Below, one piece after another: positions 21,413 through 32,422 of a stretch of 39,548 nt of DNA. This DNA comes from Circinella minor (lineage: Eukaryota; Mucoromycota; Mucoromycetes; Mucorales; Lichtheimiaceae). The first letter of the stretch is position 1, and the number at the start of each line of letters is the position of its first letter. The notes beneath the pieces are model-generated. The model ran no database searches. It was not told the origin of the DNA and saw only the letters and a program-made list of their open reading frames with translations. The DNA lies in assembly GCA_016758965.1 (NCBI GenBank), contig JAEPRB010000318.1, positions 1 through 39,548 of the forward strand, given 5' to 3'. The position numbers and the translations under genes are program-made.

Positions 21413-23008
21413 TGAAAATCTGCCGTATTGTCAAAATTAAAAGGTTTCTTTTGAAATGATAGGATATATATAAAATAATAATAATAGTAATAATAATAGT
21501 AATAATTAAAAAAAAAACTGTAAGGTATAAAAAAAAGCCTAAAAAAGAGCCGGGTTGATGGAACCAGAATTTCGGTGTCCTAGCCTAAAATGGCGATATC
21601 TCTCTTTTTTTTATACCTTAACTCACAAACATTGTTTAATTTTTTTTATATGCTACATATTTCTTGATCTGTCATAAATAAATGTTTGCGTCCCTAATTA
21701 GTCCATAGTTAAGAAAATATACTTCATTCTCCTTTATTTTATTATTGTCATAAAGTATCGCAGTTTAGTTAATAAAAAACAATGTTTTATTTCACTTTAT
21801 ATTTATATTGGTTACGGTGATACTTTATATTTCATTAGCAATTCCGTTCTTATCTTGTTATTTCTACATTTATAACACAACGATAATATTTGATTGTCTA
21901 TAAATCGCAATGTATTAAAAATAGTAAATAGTATTCAAACTTCTTCTGATATATTTATACAGAAAATAAAATGTCACGACGAGTATTATTCTTCCATTTT
22001 ATAATTAAAGATAAGAAGCAAACAAATAGTACTAGCAAGTAAACATTTATATTATTGATGGTGTTGATATCTCACTTGCCTTTATACAGCAATAATGATA
22101 AAAAAAATACGTAGTAACGACATCTAGAGCTATCATTCTCACGAATGTACTTATGATATTTATTATTGGAACAGCAATAATATACTATTTTTAATCTTGA
22201 ACAATTTACTAATGTTCCGATAAAATACAATACACTACTCTAACTTACATCTGTTAATTTATAGATATCAACAAGTTCTATACAGGATAAGATAAAACCA
22301 CTTGTTTAGAAAAAAAAAAGTCCTGATTTCCTTATCAACTTTTTTTTTCTAATTGACTTGGAAGAAATTCTTTTCAATGTATAATAGTAAAATAAACCGA
22401 ACATACCAAAACAAATCACATCTATTTTATATTGTTACTAGAACAAGAAAGTTTTTGGTACGTAATTCGAGAAAAAAAAGACACCACAAAAGAAAATTTA
22501 ACTATTATTTAAGCATATGATCAGTCTTATTGGTACGGCTTTTCTAATACTTAGTAATATGATGTTGTCTAGCAATAGTGATAGTATAAACCAGAGGGTT
22601 CATTTTTAAATCGGATATTATAATCCAACTGTGTCACGACACACCGAACAAGTAGCATCTACTAAATATAATGTCATGTAGTCTCGATGGAAACGATACG
22701 GGTAAGAGTTCCCTAGAGAATGAACGATCCAATTTTTGTATTACAGGGAAAGAAAACAAACAAGATAGCTGTCCCATTAGGTAAATACTCGATATATTTC
22801 TTCGATTTGTGTCTAATATGTGACACCGTTCTATTATATTTTTATTAATGTTATGTCACAAAATAAGGGACTTTTTTTATCCATTTGTTTATTTATTGCT
22901 CATGCAAGATCATCGAAAACATCATAGTGCCTAACTAACTAGTTTTCACTGAAAAATATTAAATATAATGAAAAAGAAATGATTCATGTCATTTAATCTT
23001 TTTTAACT
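21413..23008. other. Intergenic
   Basis: The 5' flank of the phosphatase and 3' flank of the aldo-keto reductase. An imperfect (AAT/AGT)n trinucleotide stretch lies at about 21474-21506. No gene or structured element was recognised. Confidence 0.5.
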
Positions 23009-24525
23009 TTATCCATGATTCCATTCCTTTTTGTTTTCACCTAAGAAAGCAAATTTATCCAATTCAGAAAGTTCTTCTGGTGTCAAAAGGAATCCAAAGG
23101 CCGCAGCATTTTGACGTACGTGCTCGGCAGTACGTGCTCCACCCAATGGAATTGTTCCCTTAGCAATACACCAATTAAGTGCAATGGCACTTTGTTCTCG
23201 ATCATATTTTGTTGCAAGACTCTTGAGTAGATCCAATAATTGGGTTAGCTGCTGAGTATCAAAGCTTTCAAATCTAGCCTTACGAGATTCTGGGAAAGGT
23301 CCTTTGGCTCCAAACTTTCCCGTTAATAAACCCATACCAATGGCTAAGTTTATATATATGTATATATAAAGTTTAGACATGTATGAAATTAATTATTATA
23401 ACTTTTATATCACGATTCCCCTATAGTATTATAACTATGGTCAATTTAGTTAAGGAAACTTACGTGAATAGGCCAAGATAGCAATTCCAAGATCATGACA
23501 TAACTTAATCAAACCAGATTTTTCAGGAATCGTTCTCACCAACGAATAACTAACTTGGTTACTAGCAAGTTGAATACCACGTTTCTTCAATGCTTCATGC
23601 ATTTCCTTGATTTCCTCCAAACTATAATTGGAAACACCGACTGTTGTTACTAAACCTGCTGCATGTGCATCTGCTAGTGCATTGGCTATAGAATATATAT
23701 TACAATATTATGTTATTAATAATAAAGATATAATAAAACGAAGCAAAGATAAAGATGAATAAAGAATAACTTACCAACTACTGGAATAGAAACAGGGTGT
23801 ATAGGAGCATGTATTTGATACAAATCAACTTTATCCACACCTAAACGTGCCAAAGAATCACGTAGAGCAGAAAGCAAAACATCTGGGAATTCAGTGCGTT
23901 CTTCATATGGAAAGTATTTGGTAGCAATAATTTGCTTACTCTTTTCTTCCGGGCCATACTTTTCCCTGAAACGATTAATCTCACGCTCAGATTCACCTTT
24001 ACCATAAACCTCAGCTATTTTTGACAATTACTTTACGTCAGCACTTTTTGAATTTCCATATGCGTAAAGTTATATTAACAGATAACTAACATTCTTCTCC
24101 TCAAACAAAAAAAAAAGGAGCTTACCAGTATCATAAAATGGGATACCAAGTTCAATGGCTGTATCAAAAGCTTCTTTGGCATCTTTTTCCGCTTCTGGTG
24201 TCCAACTCCATGCTATAGGATATTATGTGATATTAATTATATAATATATGATGAGGAATATCTCATTTTTCTTTACTTTTTCATTTAAACAAAAGTAGAC
24301 ACATACTTGTTGTATCACCCCATTGCCAACATCCAATGGCTGTAGAAAGGAATTTGAAGATAAAGTTAGGTTTGTTTTTTTATCTAATTCTTGATAATAC
24401 TGTTGTGTAAATTTAATAATAGCAATTTTACCAATAGGAGGAACTCTGATAGAACCACCAAGAACAATCTTTGTATCTTTTGTTGGAACAACTCCAGCGT
24501 CCAATTTAACCGGATATTCGCTCAT
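23009..24525 (-). CDS. Aldo-keto reductase, 336 aa
   Basis: NADPH-dependent reductase of carbonyl substrates, cytosolic by default. Six exons: 24525-24432, 24339-24307 (33 nt), 24212-24126, 24014-23775, 23685-23464, 23343-23009. The catalytic tetrad is intact: Asp70 and Tyr75 in FYDTAEVYGKG, Lys104 in IIATKYF and His140 in LYQIHAP, with standard spacing. Further family motifs are WSWTPEAEKDAKEAFDTAI, VGVSNYSLEEIKEMHEALK, ASNQVSYSLVRT, MGLLTGKFG, and the cofactor-binding IPLGGARTAEHVRQNAAAFG. The overall pattern is closest to the plant and fungal group that includes pyridoxal reductase PLR1, but substrate cannot be assigned. It lies 230 bases downstream of the PAC4 gene on the same strand, with a 12-bp tandem repeat between them. 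Confidence 0.93.
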
Positions 24526-24673
24526 GATTTTAATTTGTAAGAACGAAAGAAGGAAGCGAAGAAGAAAAGAAGGAAAAGAAAGGGAACACTCCACACTACT
24601 TTTTATATTTAAACACGCGTACACACCCAATGCCCAGATAATCGCAGTCAATCAAAAAGAACACTCACACAGT

Positions 24674-24710
24674 CAAAAACAGAGATCAAAACAGAGATCA
24701 AAACAGAGAT
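24674..24710 (+). repeat. Three copies of a 12-bp tandem repeat
   Basis: The unit CAAAACAGAGAT occurs three times in a row, about 150-185 bases upstream of the aldo-keto reductase ATG. It may be part of the promoter or 5' UTR; no known factor site was recognised. Confidence 0.7.
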
Positions 24711-24755
24711 AACAATAACGCCTCATCCAGGTGATGAATTGCGTAACAAAAATTC

Positions 24756-25308
24756 TTAGTTCAATACTTTTTTAATCAACTCAGATAGTTTTTTCTCAAC
24801 AAATGCCATCAACATTTCGTCTTGATTCCCAATATCTAAAGATATAAAAAATTGTTGTTGATATTTTGACCCTAAAAAACGTCATTTTGGCTAATTTAGT
24901 TTATATGAATGGCAAAAGAATCGAAATAGATGGATAATGCGCGTTTTCATATGCTTATTCACGAAAACATGAAACTTTACCTAATCGTCTTCCAAGGTTA
25001 CGACTTTGTTCTGAAATATCCTGACCTAATACTGTTGTCACCGAAGCTATTGACTAAATAAATTAAGAGAAAAAAAACATATTTTAATAATAATAAAAAA
25101 GAAGCAGACTCAAGAAGTAATAGTATGTTTATACCTGACTTCCAGTGGGTGGCATAGCGATTGAAAGATCTTTCATGTTGGATTGCTGTTTACCAACCCA
25201 TATAAACATAGATTTGTTCATTTGAACTAGCTGAAAGTGAATGGCTTCCGTAATATACATTTGAGTATCTTGGTGGATTATAAACTGAGGTTCATTATCG
25301 TTTGCCAT
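24756..25308 (-). CDS. PSMG4: Proteasome assembly chaperone 4 (PAC4/PSMG4), 120 aa
   Basis: PAC4 pairs with PAC3 to guide assembly of the 20S proteasome alpha ring. Three exons: 25308-25135, 25053-24981, 24871-24756. The protein keeps the family layout: a first strand region ITEAIHFQLVQMNKSMFIWV (compare VYFHVMRLTDSFFLWVG), then MKDLSIAMPPTG, VTTVLGQDISEQSRNLGRRL and KYQQQFFISLDI (compare RKTNKQVFVSYNL), ending in an amphipathic helix AFVEKKLSELIKKV. Length (120) is close to human PAC4 (123). The third exon has two possible acceptors. The one at 24872 was chosen because it supplies the beta-strand SKYQQQFFISLDI; the nearer TTTAG would delete it. Rapid divergence is normal in this family; the match is by pattern. 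Confidence 0.75.
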
Positions 25309-25852
25309 GGCTGATTATTATTATATATGATACAAGTACTTGTAAAAAGGATTATCACAAAAAAAAAAAAAATAGGAACTAAGCAACAGTTGCGGAGTAG
25401 AATGAACAACTCTATTATTACTCAAAAGATACACATATAAAGACGAAGAGAAGGGAGACTTTTCTTTAAAAAAAACTCCCTTTTTTCTTTTCATTTGATT
25501 CCTGATCAAATATTGGCAACAGATTGATAGTTATCTTTTTTTTTTTCCAAATAATAATTAAACAAAGAAAGTATTATATATAAAAAGATATGTATATAAT
25601 ATATATATATATATATGATAAAAAATGTATATAAAAGAGAGCTGTATAAAAATTGCACTAAAAGATTATTGCAATATTACACAAGAAGAATTGAAATTAC
25701 AAATTTGAGAGAGGAGTGAATGATAAAGGAAGAAAGAATTTAAAAAAAGTAGGAGAAAAATAAGTTTAAACTTGTTGTTTGTGTGATTTTTTAATTATAA
25801 TAAACACCGGCACACAAACAAGTTCATTAAATAATAACAATGAGAATAAACT
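25309..25852. other. Intergenic
   Basis: The 5' flank of PAC4 and 3' flank of the membrane-protein gene. A (TA)n tract lies at about 25598-25618. Nothing else was recognised. Confidence 0.5.
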
Positions 25853-26242
25853 CTAATAACGATGTTGATACACTGGCGCATTCGCCGTAGAATCAAATTT
25901 TTGATAACCTTGTTGGTGAACAGGAATTGTTTCATTAATAGGTGAATTATATCCACCACCACCTGCTGTTGCTTGTTGTATCATGTACAATTGTTTTTCA
26001 TTGTCAACTTCTAATCGTTTACGCATACCCTTAACACTTCGTACAATGTACCAAGTGAGTAATGCCAATACAATGACTGCAATCACAATTACAAACACGT
26101 AACGGTGGTTTTGTGACAACCAACTTTTTTGTTCATGGTCTGTTTCGTTATCTCCATCTTTAAAGCCGGTATCGTCGACTTGTTGTTGCGCCAGCGCAGT
26201 ATAGGACCAAAAGAGAATCGTTAACAAGAAAATGGTCAACAT
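25853..26242 (-). CDS. Small type I membrane protein of unknown function, 129 aa
   Basis: Single exon. Residues 1-18 (MLTIFLLTILFWSYTALA) form a signal peptide with a plausible AxA-type cleavage site before QQQ. Residues 19-47 are a short acidic lumenal or extracellular segment (DDTGFKDGDNETDHEQ) with one N-x-T sequon at Asn32. Residues 48-67 are a single transmembrane helix (YVFVIVIAVIVLALLTWYIV) followed by basic RSVKGMRKR, which fits a cytosolic C-terminus. The 60-residue tail has a Gly4 stretch and many Gln, Tyr and Pro, ending VYQHRY. I do not recognise the family. The topology and composition support a real gene; an adaptor or sensor role would be a guess. Confidence 0.75.
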   Translation of the reverse strand: MLTIFLLTILFWSYTALAQQQVDDTGFKDGDNETDHEQKSWLSQNHRYVFVIVIAVIVLALLTWYIVRSVKGMRKRLEVDNEKQLYMIQQATAGGGGYNSPINETIPVHQQGYQKFDSTANAPVYQHRY

Positions 26243-28899
26243 TTTTTATATGTATATGATATGTATTTTATGTATGTACGATTGTTTTTTTTTGGGGGGA
26301 GAGAATGGTTTGTTATATAAAGACAGGAAGGGGAATATGATATTAGATATGTAAATGAAAAGTAATGGGGTATTATGTTTTTTTTATATGTAAAAAAACA
26401 CAAGGTACGGGCAAATGAATTGGCCTGGGGTGTTAAAGAAAAAAAAGGTGAAAAGAAAAAGAAGAAAAATAGTGAAGGTGAGAGTATATAATAGTTTCTG
26501 TTTCTTTTTGGGGCCCGGTTCCAAGCAAGTTCCGATCTTACAACTCTTAATAAAAAGGTAGTACAAAAATAGAGTCTCAATTCGACTTACCACAAATGTA
26601 ATGCAGGCTCCTGTAAATTGCATATATTGGGTCAATTTGTGAGATGCTTTTTTTAACGTAACGTCAGGTTCCTTTTTTTTTATATATTTCAAATGAAATC
26701 TTTTTTGAACCATCTTATTCTTTATTTCTCATGGGTATTTTTTATTGTTCCTCGTTATAATACTAATAATAAAATACAATGAAACTATATTATTCTTAAT
26801 ATTACTACATAATCCTTTTTATGTTATTATAATCTACTGGTTACTAAATAGAGTACGAGCAATGATATAGTTGTAGTAACTCTTCCTAATTATTCAACAT
26901 ATACCAACAAGTAGTAGGACCATGACAGTGGCAGGCGGGGATATTATAAAAAAAGTCAAAAAAAGGCAGTTAGCAATAAATCGCATAAAAAAAAGCGCGC
27001 GGATGTAGATTTTTTTCTAGACTACGCACGAGATGTTGTGTTGCAGTGCACAAAGCACGGAAGACTTATACACACGATTCAGAATTAACGTAATGGCTAA
27101 AGGCTATAACCTATTGTTGTTGTATAACATACCATATGTTGCTAAAAGGCGTCTTAATTAAAGATTACTTTTCTGGATTGTGAAAATTTTTATAGCCTTA
27201 CCATTCGACATTTGATTGTTTTTTATTAATATTAAATAATAATAGATAAATAGTCATGAGACTAGATAATTATAACACGCATACTTATTTAATAATATAA
27301 TGTATCCACCCGTCTTGGTCTTTGTTGTTGGTGTTCGGTGAATCTCTTTTTAATATTCTTATAATAATAAAAATGTTTTGTTTTTCTTTGTGCACCATAC
27401 AAAAAAAGGACCGTACATATAAAAAAAAATTCATATTTTGAAAATGGAAAGTTTTACAAATAACCAATGTAACAATTATTAAGAATTTCTTGGGGTTTTT
27501 TTTTATTCGGTGATCATGGTTGATGATAGTTGTAGTACGCTACTTGAAAAAAATTGTCTTTTTTAACTTTGGGTTCCAGGGTGTTTGACTTGACGATGAC
27601 TGTTGTTTGTAACACCTATTAGTATACTGTTACCTTATTAAACAAAGCGTATTAATGAGCTAACGTGACGCAGATCAATATCTTGGTGCAACAATAACAA
27701 AAATTCAAGGCGAAATCAATCGGTGCTTACGTTTTACAAAGTATCATTATTACTTCTTTTTATAACATAATAATAAAACAAAATAATGTTTAGCTAACTG
27801 AACCCGGATCATTACTTTCTTGTACCCGTTGACATGGTTTGTTATCTCAGCATTATTCCGTTGTTATTTAATAAAAAACTGTTATTTAGTCAACAGTAAT
27901 AAAATTCTCGTTGCAATTTTTCTTTATCCTTACATATCATTTTATTCTATATGTATAAATAGGTATAACATCTTATTTGATATTAGTATTATTAATAACA
28001 ATAAGGCTTTTATTGAAATATAGTAATCGTTTATATACACATGTATATAGTATAATTTTTGCTGTTTATCTTCGATCTATGACACGAGGGTGGAAAAAAA
28101 ATTAAGGGGTTACTATTCCATATAAAATAGGCAACCAGCCAATTTCCGGGATTGGGACCATCACCATTATCATGAAATGCCATGTGGCTTCGCTTTTTGT
28201 AGACTTAAAAATCCTACATATATGTAAGCTAAAAAACACCATCATAGAGTAGCTTTTTACAGATATTTTCGTACAAAGTTTAATTTTAATGATCCCAGGA
28301 AAGATAGAATAACCTTCTATCTCACTTTTTTCAACTTCATAGTATCTATAAATTTCTTTGTCCTTCTTTCTTGTATTTTCGCGAATTTCGGTTTGAGTCT
28401 CGTTCGCATTTATAGACTATCTTTAACCAATGTGCCAAAATTTTGCGGTGTCCAATAGGCATAAAATGGTTTTACTCTACCTATTATTAGCACATGCAAC
28501 AGTAGACATGACATCTAAATTAAAATGAGTAATTTTTATTTATATAACAGAAATCTATGATTTTTTTTAGATATAAACTGCTCGAGGTACAAATCATTTT
28601 TCTTCCTGTTTTTTTTTGTTTTGTATTAAAGAAGTGATACTATTAAAGCTATTGCATCCATATACAAATAACATCTATTTCACCAAAAATAAATAAAAAA
28701 AAAATCAAGGCAAAGCCTTCATGGAGAGAAATTATACAAAATAAATATCCAATTACAATTATTTCAATAAACAACTAGTGGTGTTATTGTCTGTTATATG
28801 TGTTATGTTTTACAGTAATATATGTATATCAGTGAATTTTCAAATTGAAGATTTTTTTAAAGAAAAACCTCAGGTAAATGTATACTAGAAAAATTGGTA
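26243..28899. other. Large intergenic region
   Basis: Between the membrane-protein start and the ribokinase end. Open frames near 26236-26713 are Phe/Lys-rich translations of T- and A-tracts and lack coding character. No RNA gene or transposon was recognised. Confidence 0.5.
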
Positions 28900-29136
28900 T
28901 TATTTGTTCAAAACAGCTTTAACTTCATCAAGGGTTGGTACTGAGTTCATTGAACCTAAACGTTGCACGGCAATCGATGCAGCAACATTAGCTTCCTCCA
29001 AAGCATATTGTATTCTTGTAAAGTAATCTTCATTTTTCGAACGAACAAATGATGCCAAAAAATATCCCTAGTATAAAAAAGAAGTCAATACCATTGTAAT
29101 CTGTTTTTATTTTATCACATATATAATATGTAAAGA

Positions 29137-29188
<52 letters not shown>

Positions 29189-30513
29189 AGACTTACAACA
29201 AAAGTATCACCAGCACCTGTAGTATCCTTTACATCTACTTTTCGACAGGGAATTATGAAATCACGGATACGATCCCCCTCTTGTCTAAACTTTCCAATGA
29301 CACCGTCACCACCTAAAGTTACTACGACACCTTGCATATTGGGAAATCTCTTTAACAACTCGGCAGCAAGATCCAACCCTCCTTTACCCTTGCTTTGACC
29401 ACCCAAATCTCGGTATAAATCCTCGGCTTCGTGTTCATTGACAATCAAGATAGCAACCTTATCCATTGGAAATTCATTCACAATGCCAGGGGTCATGGGT
29501 GCAGGATTAAATAACACTGAAAGCCCTTTTATGCCAAAATAAAATAACAATAGTGTGTAAATAAACATTAGGTCTCTTTCTCTCTCTCTTTTATTTTTTT
29601 ACTTAAAAATTTGTTTAGTTCAAGTATGTTGACTTACCTTTCTCGGCTGCCAAATTCATAATCTCACCACCACAACTGATTTCATTTTGCATTACAATCC
29701 AATCCTCAGGACCGAATGATTCCAAGACTTTTGATGCATCTTCTGGTGTATATTTCGCATTGGTGCCTGGATATAAAACGATACAATTATCACCCGTTTC
29801 AGAACTGACTTGAATAAATGCGCGACCGTTGCCCTTGGAAATAGAGGCAATAGAAATCATTAAACGTTAAATCACCATAGTAGCCAATCAATCAATATAT
29901 ATAGTATATAATTGAAGTTCTTCTCAAACCCTATATTTACCTCAGTTTCGGAAATCTTAGTAAATGACATATCAACGCCATTTTCAACCATAAAATCTTT
30001 CATCTATAACAAATGGAAAAATAAAATAAAAAAGTTAATATAATAACAGAAAAAAACACGTACAAGCTCATTTATCTTAAGTTAAACCGTAAATACTCAC
30101 CCAATGAGCATCGTTACCAAGTACCCCGGCATGATAGACAGCACCACCACCCTATATAACGATGATATGTGTTTTAGCTAATGTTAAATGTAGCTGTTCC
30201 AATATATATCAACATATTACCATTTCATACCTTTGCCATAGCGACTGATTGATTGGCTCCTGATAATTTAGAGGTATAATAAGCAATAATGAGTTGAAAT
30301 AAAATCAAATATTTGGATAAACTATCTATTTTCGATGGTGGGAAAAAAATCAAATAAACAGCAGAAAAGCTGATCAATGCGTTTATTACCTTTACCGCCA
30401 GGACGGGCGTTAAAGTTAGTTGCTGAAAGAGTTTCACCAGTCTTCACAATGTGTGGGACAGTAAACGTTTGGTCAATGTTAAATGAACCGTAGTTAAGAA
30501 TCTTGCCACTCAT
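28900..30513 (-). CDS. RBK1: Ribokinase (PfkB family), 316 aa
   Basis: Phosphorylates D-ribose to ribose-5-phosphate with ATP, feeding the pentose phosphate pathway and nucleotide synthesis. Seven exons: 30513-30390, 30259-30231 (29 nt), 30151-30101, 30003-29941, 29833-29638, 29516-29197, 29067-28900. N-terminus LNYGSFNIDQTFTVPHIVK is the substrate-binding strand. PfkB signature 1, NARPGGKGANQSVAMAK, is assembled across the 29-nt exon; GGAVYHAGVLGND follows. GNGRAFIQVSSETGDNCI and VLFNPAPM are ribokinase-specific. LIVNEHEAEDL, VTLGGDGVI and signature 2, DTTGAGDTF (residues 252-260, catalytic Asp258), complete the fold. Length is typical (E. coli RbsK 309). The last intron carries a microsatellite next to its donor. 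It is transcribed divergently from COX9. Confidence 0.93.
29139..29188. repeat. Compound (AT)n-(AG)n microsatellite inside the last ribokinase intron
   Basis: About 26 bases of alternating TA are followed by about 22 bases of alternating AG, ending 8 bases from the intron's 5' splice site (29196). On the sense strand it reads as CT repeats then AT repeats. Length variation here would alter intron size but not the protein. Confidence 0.85.
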
Positions 30514-30872
30514 TTTGTTTTTATTTTTATTTCCCAATAGAAGAGAGAGAAAAAGAAAGAAAAAGGAAGAAACGGGAAGTTTACAGTTTTTTTTAGACCC
30601 TTTTTTTTTTTTGTTACTTGCGCTCCCGCCTAATGCGTTTTTTCGCTTAACTTTCAATTTCAGAAAAAGTGGAGAGAGTCAAATGTAAAGGAAATCAACT
30701 CAGTTATTGAAATTTTCGGTAGTGGTGGGTGTTGGTGGCGTCACCATTTCAAATCGAAAAGACCCACCTATTCTGAGCTGGAAAAAAAACGTAACAACAA
30801 CATTCGATAATTTTTTCAAATAGCTTTTTTAACCCTACTCTTTTACATTTTCGATAAACAAGAAATTTAACA
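30514..30872. promoter_or_regulatory. Shared ribokinase/COX9 intergenic promoter region
   Basis: The two start codons face away from each other with 359 bases between them. Pyrimidine/purine-rich tracts flank the ribokinase start (30535-30615), and a T/C-rich AAACAAGAAATTTAACA context precedes the COX9 ATG. Co-regulation is possible but not shown by any recognised site. Confidence 0.45.
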
Positions 30873-31043
30873 ATGATTGCTCCCATCACTGGCAAGTTCC
30901 GTAAGCTCGTTATCAAAGATATCGCCATCGCATTGACTCTTGGTACAGCTGGTGGTTACGCTTATTGGCAATTGTACCATCTTCCCAACATTGCCCGTCG
31001 TGATGCTTACTACGCCAAGCTCGAGGCTAGCAAGAGCCAATAG
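30873..31043 (+). CDS. COX9: Cytochrome c oxidase subunit VIIa (yeast Cox9), 56 aa
   Basis: A single-exon small ORF. Cox9 is a nucleus-encoded single-span subunit of mitochondrial complex IV in the inner membrane. The start MIAPITGKFRKLVIKDIAIA parallels yeast Cox9 (TIAPITG then a basic stretch and helix). One transmembrane helix follows (DIAIALTLGTAGGYAYWQLY), then a polar C-terminus IARRDAYYAKLEASK, where yeast has REKFYAEL. Length (56) is close to yeast Cox9 (59). Its codons are much more GC-rich at third positions than the surroundings (GCC, ATC, CTC, AAG), as expected for a highly expressed gene. The upstream context CAACAATG is good for initiation. Confidence 0.9.
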   Translation: MIAPITGKFRKLVIKDIAIALTLGTAGGYAYWQLYHLPNIARRDAYYAKLEASKSQ

Positions 31044-31781
31044 AATGTCGGTCGAATCACGATAAAAGCAACTTAATAATAACGATAACAACAACCAACG
31101 AAAACAATAATCATTTTCAACATTCTTTTTTTTTCGACGATATGACCAAACCGACATATTCTTGCAATAAAACACTATAAACAATAACTGTAACGAAACA
31201 AAAAAAAAATACACGCGTTGCAACCTACTTGAAGACCTTTTGATTATTTTGGGAGGGTTTTGTAATTAGACCATTGTATTTGTTTTATCATTAAAAGAAA
31301 ATAAGACCTATGCTTTGGACTGAATATTCTTTTTTATATTTATGCATACATATTTGTTTTTTGTTCAATTATGGTTATGGGTATTATTTTGAATATTATT
31401 ATTGCTGTTATGGTTGGTGTTTGGAAAAGAAAGAGGTTGATTACAAAAAAGAAGAGAAAGAGAACTTTGTTATTAAGTTATAATAGTTATTGTAAAAAAA
31501 TCTTTATACTGTAAATATGAAGAAAACGAGCAGAGAAACAGATCATTAACTGATGAAAAAAAAGTTGAAAGTTTCATTATTGATTTTAGTAAGAAAAAAA
31601 AATATAGGTTTAAAGTTACAACCAATTATATTATATTATATTTTGGTATTTGTTATGGATGGATAATAAATAAAGAACAAAATGTTTCTTTTTGATAGGA
31701 TGGAAAGGATGTGGTTGCGAGAGAAAGTTAAGGGAATGATAAGTTAGATTTTCTGCTTTATAATGTTATTATAGAATGCGT
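31044..31781. other. Intergenic between convergent genes
   Basis: The 3' flanks of COX9 (+) and the secreted-protein gene (-). AT-rich with G/A-rich stretches (31421-31465). No gene was recognised. Confidence 0.5.
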
Positions 31782-32422
31782 TTAATCATCAATAACGTTA
31801 ATCTTGACAGTTTCAGTAGAAGTGATTTGAGTACGTCTCAATTGGACCTTTTCGACGAAATCAATAGCATAAGAACCGGGCTTAGTATTTTCGGGAACGG
31901 TCCACTTCTTTGTGTAGGTAACATATTTATCGGCCTTAGCAGCGACGGGGCTATAATAACAAAGGATATAATTTATTAATAAATGTAACAAGTACATATA
32001 ATTTATCCTTCTTTCCCTTTATTGAAGTAATATTTACCACTTCTTGTGAATGTAACCAAGTTGTTGTTGCTTCTTGTTACCAGATCGGCGATGGAAGTTG
32101 ATATCCAAACCCAATGCCTTACCAGGGGAAGTTTGCTCTACAAAGAAATATAAGATTACAATTTAGATATTCAAATGTATAATACAATATTGGATGGAAT
32201 CAATAATAATAAAAAATAATAGTTATATAAAATATACGTACCATCAATAAGAGGTTGCATGACATATTTAACAGTCAATTGGCTACCAGCCTTAACGTCT
32301 TGACCATCGCGAGGCGATTCAATCTTCATAAACTGAAGTTGAGAATAAATGCTAGCAAGAGCAGTTTGAACGAGTGCGACGAGAACAACAGCCGATAAGA
32401 GGATAGACTTTGATAAACGCAT
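31782..32422 (-). CDS. Secreted Kre9/KNH-like (Ig-like) protein, 149 aa
   Basis: Three exons: 32422-32242, 32137-32038, 31950-31782. Residues 1-23 are a signal peptide (MRLSKSILLSAVVLVALVQT then ALA). The mature part is predicted all-beta: IESPRDGQDVKAGSQLTVKY at the start and KKWTVPENTKPGSYAIDF near the end. That pairing (SP..G..V.AG..LTV ... W.VP....PGSY.I.F) is the pattern of the Kre9/KNH1 N-terminal domain found in fungal cell-wall and GPI-anchored proteins. Unlike many of those it has no Ser/Thr-rich stalk and no hydrophobic GPI signal, so it is probably released or retained in the wall. One Cys remains in the mature protein. The central segment HRRSGNKKQQQLGYIHKK is basic. Exact role unknown. 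Confidence 0.78.

Noticed and set aside
24843..24872. Alternative acceptor for PAC4 exon 3 (the nearer TTTAG)
   Set aside because: It keeps phase but removes the beta-strand KYQQQFFISL that the family requires.
26236..26713. Open frames of about 110 codons upstream of the membrane-protein gene
   Set aside because: They are dominated by Phe/Tyr/Ser or Lys from T- and A-tracts, overlap each other and show no domain or splice logic.
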